The notes under the pieces: model-generated | The model's database searches: none | The model's input: the letters and a program-made list of their open reading frames with translations, nothing else | What the model was told of the DNA's origin: nothing | Origin: Planctomycetota bacterium | Lineage (GTDB): Bacteria; Planctomycetota; Phycisphaerae; Sedimentisphaerales; Anaerohalosphaeraceae | Length of the DNA stretch: 5,059 nt | Reading direction: 5' to 3' | Assembly (NCBI GenBank): GCA_012519365.1 | Contig: JAAYQH010000107.1 | Location: forward strand, 1-5,059 | Program-made: the position numbers and the translations under genes | Shown here: positions 1 to 5,059 of the stretch, piece after piece | Numbering within the stretch: position 1 is the stretch's first letter | Layout: each line of letters begins with the position of its first letter

Positions 1-68
1 CGTTTTTTCACTGTGCAAAGCTAAAAATATGAGTCGTTCGTTTAATTATTCAAAAGTCAATAAGAGTG
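1..68. other. Non-coding AT-rich stretch downstream of nadC
   Basis: No open frame with family signal lies here. On the minus strand, after the nadC stop, I see no GC-rich hairpin followed by a T-run, so the end of the uvrB-nadC transcript is not explained by sequence inside the window. Confidence 0.5.
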
Positions 69-1019
69 TCAATAATCGATGGTATCTCGGTCCAGGCCGA
101 TGTCGGCTGCGACGGCCGAGTGTGTGATGGCCCCGACGGCGATGCGGTCCACGCCGCAACTGGCGACGGTCAGGACGTTGTTCAGCGTTATCCCGCCGCT
201 GGCCTCCAGCAGGGGCCGCTTGCCGCACATTTCATCACGCATCTGGACGGCGTGCTTGAGTTGCCATTGGCCCATATTGTCCAGCAAAATGATGTCAATG
301 CCCGGAATCTTAAGGACGTGATCGAGCTGATTGTCCACGTGATCGACCTCGACGGCCACCCACTTGATGCCGTACTTTTCGCGAGCCTCTTTGACCATTC
401 GCGACAGTCGCGGCACAAATCGGCGTCCCAGCTCGGCGAAATGGTTATCCTTGAACATCACCGCCTCCCCCAGATTCATCCGATGGTTGTAGCCGCCGCC
501 GCAGCGAACGGCGTATTTTTCCAGCTCCCGCCAGCCGGGAATGGTTTTTCGTGTGTCATATATTTTTGCTTTGGTTCCGCGGATGGCATTGACAAACTTC
601 CACGTCATCGTGCTGATGCCGCACAGCCGCTGCAGAAAATTTAACACAACGCGTTCGGCACTGAGCATCGCACGCAGGGGGCCTTCAATAATGCCCAAGG
701 TCTGGGCAACACTGGCACGACAGCCGTCTTGCACCAAGGGTGTCAGTGTAAGCCTTGGGTCGTAGCGTTTGAGGATTTCCGCAGCGATGTCCATTCCGCA
801 AACCACAATTTCCTCCCGCGAGACCAGCGAGGCCCTTGCCATTTCATCGGCCCCGACGGTGATCTCGCTGGTCGGGTCGCCCTTGCCGAAATCTTCGCGG
901 ATGGCCAGTTCGATCAGCGGCACTATCTGCTTCATATCCGGCTTTTTGATCCGACGGCTATAGACGACCGGGCCGTGTTTCGATTTCTTTTTTGTCGTTT
1001 TCTTTCGATTTTTTTTCAT
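69..1019 (-). CDS. nadC: Nicotinate-nucleotide pyrophosphorylase (carboxylating), quinolinate phosphoribosyltransferase
   Basis: This cytosolic enzyme converts quinolinate and PRPP to nicotinate mononucleotide, CO2 and pyrophosphate, the step where de novo NAD synthesis joins the shared route. The 316-residue product has the family motifs in order: [10 protein letters not shown] (42-51), [14 protein letters not shown] (119-132), [17 protein letters not shown] (155-171), [10 protein letters not shown] (174-183), KDNH (190-193), EVD (224-226), LLDNM (245-249), EASGGI (272-277) and GAITHSA (297-303). The Arg, Lys and His residues in these motifs form the quinolinate/PRPP site in known members, and all appear present. 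The first 28 residues are an unusual lysine/arginine-rich extension ([14 protein letters not shown]...). The family core begins near Met29 (position 935), where a start would give 288 residues. I chose the upstream ATG because it overlaps the uvrB stop as ATGA and has an AAGG ribosome site 9 nt before it, while Met29 lacks a well-spaced one. Function is near certain; the start is less so. Confidence 0.96.
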   Translation of the reverse strand: MKKNRKKTTKKKSKHGPVVYSRRIKKPDMKQIVPLIELAIREDFGKGDPTSEITVGADEMARASLVSREEIVVCGMDIAAEILKRYDPRLTLTPLVQDGCRASVAQTLGIIEGPLRAMLSAERVVLNFLQRLCGISTMTWKFVNAIRGTKAKIYDTRKTIPGWRELEKYAVRCGGGYNHRMNLGEAVMFKDNHFAELGRRFVPRLSRMVKEAREKYGIKWVAVEVDHVDNQLDHVLKIPGIDIILLDNMGQWQLKHAVQMRDEMCGKRPLLEASGGITLNNVLTVASCGVDRIAVGAITHSAVAADIGLDRDTIDY

Positions 1020-3088
1020 TGCGCTTTGCCTTTTCGGGTTTTGCCGCCGCGGGCGCCGCGGGCGCTTTTGGCGTAGGTTGTATGGGTGCCCTTTTGAGCG
1101 TTTTCCAGTTGAGGCATTGCCTTCAGCTCGGCCAGTCGGTCCCGCAGGGCGGCGGCCTTTTCAAATTCCAGCGCCTCGGCCGCAACCAGCATCGCTTTTT
1201 CCAGCTCGGCAATCCGTTCCGTGCGGTCAAATTCCGTTTCGTCCAGATGAATCGCTTCTTGGGCCCGTTTGCGGGCCTTGAAAGTTTCGGACAGCCCCCG
1301 CTGAATTTCCTTGCGGATGGTCTGCGGCGTGATGCCGTGCTGCGCGTTATAGGCCAACTGAATTGTACGTCGTCGGTTCGTTTCGTCAATGGTGTTTTTA
1401 ATGGCCTCGGTGATCCGGTCGGCATAGAGGATGACCTTGGCATTGACATTGCGGGCGGTTCGGCCGATGGTCTGAATCAGGGAGGTCTCACTTCGCAAAA
1501 AGCCTTCTTTGTCCGCGTCCAGGATTGCCACCAACGACACTTCCGGCAGGTCCAGCCCCTCGCGCAGCAAGTTGATACCCACCAGCACATCAAATTCGCC
1601 CTCGCGAAGATTGCGCAGGATATCCACGCGTTCAAGGGTCTCGATTTCGCTGTGCAGATAGCGGCAGCGAATGCCTTTGCCGGTCAGGTAGCCGGACAAA
1701 TCCTCGGCCAAGCGTTTGGTCAGCGTGGTCACCAGCACCCGCTCGCCGGCGGCGATGCGTTGCTGGATCTCGCCCAGCAGGTGCGGTATCTGATCTGAGG
1801 CCGGATGCACAAAGATTTGCGGATCAACAAGCCCCGTCGGACGGATGATTTGCTCGACGACCTCGCCGCCGCACAACTCCAACTCGTACGGGCCGGGGGT
1901 CGCCGAGACGAAAATAACCTGTTTCCATCGCTGCTGAAATTCCTCGAATCGCAACGGCCGGTTGTCCAGCGCACTGGGCAAGCGAAAGCCATGCTCGACC
2001 AGCACTTCTTTGCGGCGGCGATCCCCGGCCCACATCGCCCGAAGCTGCGGAATCGTTACGTGCGATTCGTCGATAAACAGCAAAAAATCCTCAGGGAAAT
2101 AATCAATCAGGGTAAACGGTCGTGCGCCGGGCTTCAGACCGGCCATGTGGCGGGCGTAGTTTTCGATGCCGCTGCAATAGCCCACCTCGCGAATCATCTC
2201 CAGATCATATCGCGTGCGTGCTTCCAGCCGCTGGGCCTCGAGCAGCTTGCCTTCGTGGCGAAGTTCCAGCAGCCGTTCTTCCAATTCCCGCTCGATGCCC
2301 ATGCAGGCCGATTCGATGCGGTCGGCCGGCAGGATGTAATGCTTTGCCGGATAAATAAAGACCTGCTCTTCCTCGGCCAGCACCTGACCGCTGACCGGAT
2401 GGATATAAGCGATCGATTCGATCTGGTCGCCGAAGAATGAAAACCGCATGGCAAAGCTCTCATACGACGGCCATAACTCCACCACATCGCCCCGCACGCG
2501 AAACGTGCCGCGTGCAAAGTCGATATCGTTGCGGTCGTACTGCAAATCGGCAAACCGTCCCAGCAATTCGTTGCGGTCAATCTCCTCGCCTGTGCGCACG
2601 CCGATGACGCTGGCCTCGTAGTCTTCCGGACTTCCAAGGCCGAAGATGCACGACACACTGGCCACGACAATCACGTCCCGCCGACTGAGCAGACTGGTCG
2701 TGGTCGAAAGCCGAAGCCGATCCAGTTCGTCGTTTCGGGAGGCATCCTTTTCAATGTAAATATCCCGCTGGGGAATGTACGCTTCGGGCTGATAATAGTC
2801 GTAATAACTGACAAAATATTCAACCGCGTTCTCAGGAAACAATTCGCGAAATTCCTCAAACAACTGAGCTGCCAAGGTCTTGTTATGCGAGATGACCAAC
2901 GCCGGCTTACCGACGCGCGCAATGACATTGGCCATCGTAAATGTCTTGCCGCTGCCGGTTACCCCCAGCAGCGTCTGGCAGCGCCGTCCATTTAGGACAC
3001 CCGATATCAGTTTTTCGATTGCCGCGGGCTGGTCCCCCCGCGGCTGGAACGCACTATGAATCTTAAATTCGGATAACCCCATAGACAT
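1016..3088 (-). CDS. uvrB: UvrABC excinuclease subunit B (damage-verifying helicase)
   Basis: UvrB receives damaged DNA from UvrA, opens it with its beta-hairpin, verifies the lesion and recruits UvrC for incision. From the chosen start the protein has 690 residues, close to E. coli UvrB (673). Visible in order: [11 protein letters not shown] (14-24); Walker A GVTGSGKT (42-49); the tyrosine-rich beta-hairpin region (about 91-113, with [16 protein letters not shown]); Walker B DESH (340-343); motif [12 protein letters not shown] (394-402); IRPTGLVDP (415-423); helicase motifs around [13 protein letters not shown] (504-516) and QTIGRTARN (539-547); and a C-terminal UVR domain (about 621-656) for UvrC contact. 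Residues 657-690 are a basic Gly/Lys/Arg tail. The start at 3088 fits the family N-terminus ([12 protein letters not shown]...); ATG 3082 is also possible. The frame runs up to an ATG at 3163, but those 25 extra residues are unlike UvrB and lie across the promoter. uvrB overlaps nadC by 4 bp. All catalytic motifs look intact. Confidence 0.98.
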   Translation of the reverse strand: MSMGLSEFKIHSAFQPRGDQPAAIEKLISGVLNGRRCQTLLGVTGSGKTFTMANVIARVGKPALVISHNKTLAAQLFEEFRELFPENAVEYFVSYYDYYQPEAYIPQRDIYIEKDASRNDELDRLRLSTTTSLLSRRDVIVVASVSCIFGLGSPEDYEASVIGVRTGEEIDRNELLGRFADLQYDRNDIDFARGTFRVRGDVVELWPSYESFAMRFSFFGDQIESIAYIHPVSGQVLAEEEQVFIYPAKHYILPADRIESACMGIERELEERLLELRHEGKLLEAQRLEARTRYDLEMIREVGYCSGIENYARHMAGLKPGARPFTLIDYFPEDFLLFIDESHVTIPQLRAMWAGDRRRKEVLVEHGFRLPSALDNRPLRFEEFQQRWKQVIFVSATPGPYELELCGGEVVEQIIRPTGLVDPQIFVHPASDQIPHLLGEIQQRIAAGERVLVTTLTKRLAEDLSGYLTGKGIRCRYLHSEIETLERVDILRNLREGEFDVLVGINLLREGLDLPEVSLVAILDADKEGFLRSETSLIQTIGRTARNVNAKVILYADRITEAIKNTIDETNRRRTIQLAYNAQHGITPQTIRKEIQRGLSETFKARKRAQEAIHLDETEFDRTERIAELEKAMLVAAEALEFEKAAALRDRLAELKAMPQLENAQKGTHTTYAKSARGARGGKTRKGKAQ
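1029..1032 (-). promoter_or_regulatory. Ribosome binding site AAGG for nadC
   Basis: On the minus strand AAGG lies 9 nt before the nadC ATG at 1019, inside the last codons of uvrB. It supports translation of nadC from the ATGA overlap, probably coupled to termination of uvrB. The inner candidate start at 935 has only GGA about 2 nt before its ATG, which is too close. Confidence 0.5.
1047..1064. repeat. Tandem duplication of 9 bp (CCGCGGGCG x2) in the uvrB tail
   Basis: Two exact adjacent copies of a GC-only 9-mer encode Ala-Arg-Gly twice in the basic C-terminal tail of UvrB (about residues 677-682). Being in frame and outside the conserved UVR domain, it looks like replication slippage in a loosely constrained tail. 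Confidence 0.75.
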
Positions 3089-3091
3089 TCT

Positions 3092-3120
3092 ATTATAACC
3101 CCCGCCATGGAGGCTGAAAA
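3092..3120 (-). promoter_or_regulatory. Candidate sigma70-type promoter for uvrB-nadC
   Basis: Reading the minus strand, TTTTCA (3115-3120; 4 of 6 against TTGACA) is followed after exactly 17 bp by a perfect TATAAT (3092-3097). The expected start of transcription is near 3085, at or just inside the proposed start codons (3088, 3082). This suggests a leaderless or nearly leaderless message. A GGGGG run at 3099-3103 could instead act as a weak ribosome site 10 nt before 3088 on a longer transcript; both cannot hold for one transcript. It is inferred from sequence alone. Confidence 0.55.
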
Positions 3121-3123
3121 GTA

Positions 3124-3140
3124 TGTATTCCCACAATACA
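3124..3140. promoter_or_regulatory. 17-bp palindrome (TGTATT-N5-AATACA), candidate operator
   Basis: The two 6-bp arms are perfect inverted repeats around a 5-bp centre (CCCAC). The element lies 3 bp upstream of the candidate uvrB -35 box, where a dimeric regulator could act. It does not match the LexA boxes I know from E. coli (CTGT-N8-ACAG) or Bacillus (GAAC-N4-GTTC), so I do not assign it to SOS control. No second copy was seen in the window. A short palindrome can occur by chance in AT-rich DNA. Confidence 0.4.
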
Positions 3141-3203
3141 ATAACCACAAAATGACGACACAATAAAGGATTTCATCGGAATAGTTTCAATACCACAAAA
3201 CGA
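3139..3203. repeat. Imperfect direct repeat pair CAATA(A)CCACAAAA(T/C)GA upstream of uvrB
   Basis: Copy A (3139-3155, 17 bp) and copy B (3188-3203, 16 bp) differ by one extra A and one T/C change, and share an uninterrupted ACCACAAAA (3144-3152 and 3192-3200, 48 bp apart). Shorter CCACA cores also occur at 3131-3135 and 3210-3214. The cluster could be a multi-site protein binding region; no binding protein is suggested by the neighbourhood. Confidence 0.55.
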
Positions 3204-3285
3204 TTTTAACCACACTATACTTTATTGTACCTCGTAAAGCCGATAGATTCAAATATATCCAACAGACATACCATCTCCAATAAAG
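3161..3285. repeat. Three CAATAAAG octamers at near-regular 58-59 bp spacing
   Basis: CAATAAAG occurs at 3161-3168 and 3278-3285, with its reverse complement CTTTATTG at 3220-3227. Start-to-start spacing is 59 and 58 bp, and the orientation alternates. The first two extend to a perfect 9-bp inverted pair (ACAATAAAG 3160-3168, CTTTATTGT 3220-3228). All three lie in the 234-bp non-coding gap between dus and uvrB and I saw no other exact copy in the window. Confidence 0.6.
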
Positions 3286-3322
3286 CGAACTTAGGAAGGT
3301 CTGGCCGGTGTTGCAGCAGCGG

Positions 3323-4294
3323 CTATACGCCGTAATACGCTCGAATGATCGCATAAAGTTGTTCGGGGCTGCGGGCGGCCAGCAGGGCCAGCATCACTTT
3401 TTTGCGTTCGGGGTGGCGCTTGGCATAGCCGGGGACGAATTTTCGAAAAAATGACACCGCCTGCGTACCCGCTCGGGATTGGGTGAGCATCTCAAAATGT
3501 TCCAGCATCACCTGTCCCTGCTCGGCCAAGCTCGGCTCGGGCACGTCGGCTTGGCCCTGCCAACGGGCCCGCAATTCGCTGAAAATCCAGGGATTGCCGA
3601 TCGCCCCGCGCGCAACAACGACGCCGTCGATACCGGTCTGTGTGAGCCGCTCAAAGGCGGTATCGGCACTGAAGATGTCTCCGCTGCCAAAAACAGTCAG
3701 GTTCGGCAGTCGCCGCTTGACTTCGGCGATCCGCGACCAATCGGCCTTGCCGCGATATTTTTGATCCACGGTCCGGCCGTGAATGGCCAGCATATCCACG
3801 CCTTCCTCGGCAGCCGCGGCACAAATCGCCCCAAAATCCTCCTCAGCCGCGGCAGATCGATCAAACCCGATGCGAATCTTCATTGCCACCGGACAGGATA
3901 CGGCCTGACGCGTTTGCCGCAGGGCCTCTCGAACCACCGCCGGTTTTTGCATCAAAAAGCCGCCGCGCTGACGCCGCAAAACTTTTGGTACCGGACAGGC
4001 AAAGTTCAGATCGATCATATCATAGCCGAGCCGTTCAAACACCGCCGCCGCCTCGGCCAGCGTCCGGGGTTCATCGCCGAGAATCTGCGCCGCAACCGGA
4101 TGCTCATCATCATGCGGGTGAAACTTGGGCTGACGCATCGCCTTCGGATGCAGCGCGATACGATCCAGCATCACGCCGGTAAACGTCAACGGGCAACCAA
4201 ACCGCTGCGACAGCTTACGCATCGGATACTCCGTATAGCCGGCTAAGGCCGCCTGTACAAACGGTATCGTCAAGGGTATATTACCAATCTTCAT
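3323..4294 (-). CDS. dus: tRNA-dihydrouridine synthase (DusB-like)
   Basis: This FMN enzyme reduces specific uridines in tRNA to dihydrouridine with NAD(P)H in the cytosol. The 323-residue product has a TIM-barrel core and a helical C-terminal region. Visible marks: an opening MKIGNIPL typical of DusB-like proteins; the flavin-site loop, here VQAALAGYTEYPMR (13-26); AAQILGDEP (68-76); the catalytic cysteine in NFACPVPKV (Cys100); KIRIGFD with Lys139; IHGRTVDQKYRG (His172); GSGDI (203-207); and VVARGAIGNPWIF (226-238). The loop lacks the usual Pro-Met of APMAGVTD, which I associate with planctomycete Dus proteins. I chose ATG 4294 because family homology begins there. In-frame ATGs at 4309 and 4318 are possible, with GAGG just before 4309; the farthest ATG at 4381 lies upstream of the candidate promoter. 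Which uridine it modifies cannot be read from sequence. No terminator was seen after its stop. Confidence 0.93.
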   Translation of the reverse strand: MKIGNIPLTIPFVQAALAGYTEYPMRKLSQRFGCPLTFTGVMLDRIALHPKAMRQPKFHPHDDEHPVAAQILGDEPRTLAEAAAVFERLGYDMIDLNFACPVPKVLRRQRGGFLMQKPAVVREALRQTRQAVSCPVAMKIRIGFDRSAAAEEDFGAICAAAAEEGVDMLAIHGRTVDQKYRGKADWSRIAEVKRRLPNLTVFGSGDIFSADTAFERLTQTGIDGVVVARGAIGNPWIFSELRARWQGQADVPEPSLAEQGQVMLEHFEMLTQSRAGTQAVSFFRKFVPGYAKRHPERKKVMLALLAARSPEQLYAIIRAYYGV

Positions 4295-4332
4295 CGCGTC
4301 ATCCAACATGGACCTCATTCCAAAAGCAGCGT

Positions 4333-4361
4333 ATCTTAACGCCCCTGAGAAAAGATGAAAA
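4333..4361 (-). promoter_or_regulatory. Candidate promoter for dus
   Basis: On the minus strand, TTTTCA (4356-4361) is followed after 17 bp by TAAGAT (4333-4338; 4 of 6 against TATAAT). It uses the same -35 hexamer and spacing as the candidate uvrB promoter. The transcript would begin near 4326, giving about 31 nt of leader before the ATG at 4294, and it would exclude the ATG at 4381 as a start. It is a consensus match only. Confidence 0.4.
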
Positions 4362-4459
4362 CGGAAAATCTGAAGATACAAGATGAATCGTCTTCGTGAT
4401 AGGGCGTGTGTACTGACCCTGAATAGAGACCTGTTTTGTCAGCTATTGAATTTCAAGGC

Positions 4460-4488
4460 TTGATTTTCCAGGCGTCTTGTCGTATTGT
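4460..4488 (+). promoter_or_regulatory. Candidate promoter for psd
   Basis: TTGATT (4460-4465) and TATTGT (4483-4488) are 17 bp apart, each matching 4 of 6 consensus bases. The expected transcription start is about 4495, which is the A of the psd ATG, and there is no Shine-Dalgarno sequence close to that ATG. Together these fit a leaderless message. An in-frame TTG at 4477, with AGG 4 nt before it, is a weaker alternative start that would need another promoter. Confidence 0.4.
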
Positions 4489-4494
4489 GCTGCT

Positions 4495-5059
4495 ATGCGA
4501 ATCCCGATAACCAAATACGGCCTGCCGCAGGCGGTGCTCTATCCGGCCCTCCTTGCGGTGGTCATGGCCGCGTATGCCGTTATTTTTTGGCTGATTATTA
4601 AGCCGCATTGTTCGTCCGCCACAACGGCCTCAGTCATTTTCTGGCTGCCGCAAGCGGTCCTGTTTGTGGTGTTGATATGGGTGGTGTCGTTTTTCCGCGA
4701 CCCGTCGCGCCGCATTCCTGACGACCCGGCGGCCCTGCTTTCGCCGGCCGATGGAACGATTGCGGCTGTGGAGCAAATGGATTCGTGCACAGGTTTTGAC
4801 GGGCCGGTACTGCGGATCGAGATTTTTTTGAGTATTTTTAACGTGCATATCAACCGAACGCCCTCTCGCGTGCGCATCGGGCAAATCCGGTATAAGCCGG
4901 GGCGATTTCTCGATGCCAGAAACCCCCGATGCAGCAAGGTCAACGAAGCCAACGAAATTGAAATGTTTCGCCTGGACGAGCCCAAAGACCGCTTGATGGT
5001 ACGCCAGATTTCCGGCGCGATCGCCCGTCGCATTGTCTGCGAAGCCAAGCCCAACGATA
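4495..5059 (+). CDS. psd: Phosphatidylserine decarboxylase, short membrane form (3' end beyond window)
   Basis: This pyruvoyl enzyme decarboxylates phosphatidylserine to phosphatidylethanolamine at the inner membrane. The frame is open for 188 codons to the window edge. Two hydrophobic segments (about residues 15-36 and 45-67) would anchor the N-terminus. They are followed by FFRDPSRRIP (66-75), LSPADG (82-87), IFLSIFNVHINRTP (110-123), YKPGRF (133-138), NEANEIE (150-156) and VRQISGAIARRIVC (169-182), matching the short bacterial/archaeal-type family. Asp86 and His118 fit the Asp and His of the self-cleavage relay. The Gly-Ser-Thr type processing site that becomes the pyruvoyl group would lie downstream and cannot be checked here. 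It is divergent from dus with a 200-bp gap. In many genomes pssA follows such a gene; that is expectation only. The ATG at 4495 is the first in frame; a TTG at 4477 is a weaker choice. An archaetidylserine-type substrate is unlikely in a bacterium. Confidence 0.93.
   Translation, partial: MRIPITKYGLPQAVLYPALLAVVMAAYAVIFWLIIKPHCSSATTASVIFWLPQAVLFVVLIWVVSFFRDPSRRIPDDPAALLSPADGTIAAVEQMDSCTGFDGPVLRIEIFLSIFNVHINRTPSRVRIGQIRYKPGRFLDARNPRCSKVNEANEIEMFRLDEPKDRLMVRQISGAIARRIVCEAKPND

Noticed and set aside
992..1798. 268-codon open frame on the plus strand
   Set aside because: It lies fully antisense to uvrB, whose protein carries every family motif. The plus-strand product has no recognisable domain and is low-complexity; it reflects codon bias on the real strand. 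The same applies to frames at 1805-2440 (antisense uvrB), 66-644 (antisense nadC), 3479-4246 (antisense dus) and 4539-5054 minus (antisense psd).
3089..3163. 25-residue N-terminal extension of UvrB from the ATG at 3163
   Set aside because: The residues do not resemble any UvrB N-terminus, and the stretch contains the promoter boxes and the palindrome.
3161..3285. CRISPR-like array suggested by the regular 58-59 bp spacing
   Set aside because: The repeated unit is only 8-9 bp and alternates in orientation; CRISPR repeats are longer (about 23-47 bp) and all in one direction, and no cas gene is present.
3303..3322. Terminator hairpin after dus
   Set aside because: A GCCG/CGGC stem of only 4 bp with a 12-nt loop is visible, with no following T-run on the minus strand; too weak to call.
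3089..3322. Classical SOS (LexA) box upstream of uvrB
   Set aside because: No CTGT-N8-ACAG or GAAC-N4-GTTC match was found by reading both strands.
4295..4381. 29-residue N-terminal extension of Dus from the ATG at 4381
   Set aside because: Dus homology begins at the ATG at 4294, and the -35 and -10 candidates fall inside the extension.
4413..4442. CTGAC...GTCAG inverted repeat between dus and psd
   Set aside because: Arms of 5 bp separated by 20 nt are expected by chance in a 200-bp gap.

Overview
The window is a stretch of bacterial chromosome with GC of roughly the mid-50s percent by eye. It carries four housekeeping genes and no sign of mobile DNA. From left to right they are nadC (NAD synthesis), uvrB (nucleotide excision repair) and a dihydrouridine synthase (tRNA modification), all on the minus strand, then the start of a short-form phosphatidylserine decarboxylase gene (psd) on the plus strand, cut by the right edge. 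The many other long open frames are antisense or off-frame shadows of these genes. The best taxonomic guess is Planctomycetota, possibly Phycisphaerae-like. It rests on the unusual flavin-site sequence of the Dus protein (VQAALAGYTEYPMR where most bacteria have an APMAGVTD-type motif) and on the general character of the proteins. This is family memory, not a search, and confidence is low to moderate.

Layout: 1-68 is a short AT-rich tail downstream of nadC with no clear terminator. uvrB and nadC form a tight two-gene unit in which the uvrB stop and nadC start share ATGA (1016-1019). Both ends of that junction code for basic, low-complexity peptide. The stretch 3089-3322 between uvrB and dus is non-coding and AT-rich. 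It carries a good sigma70-type promoter for uvrB, a 17-bp palindrome next to its -35 box, an imperfect 16/17-bp direct repeat, and three copies of the octamer CAATAAAG spaced 59 and 58 bp apart in alternating orientation. This is the most interesting non-coding part of the window. The stretch 4295-4494 lies between the divergent genes dus and psd and has a candidate promoter for each.

The genes do not form one pathway. UvrB is the damage-verifying helicase of UvrABC repair. NadC makes nicotinate mononucleotide from quinolinate. Dus reduces tRNA uridines using FMN and NAD(P)H. Psd makes phosphatidylethanolamine at the membrane. Co-transcription of uvrB with nadC would tie a repair gene to NAD supply, which may be incidental. 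I found no CRISPR array, insertion sequence, RNA gene, toxin-antitoxin pair or defence system. The only candidate for something undescribed is the repeat-rich uvrB control region.
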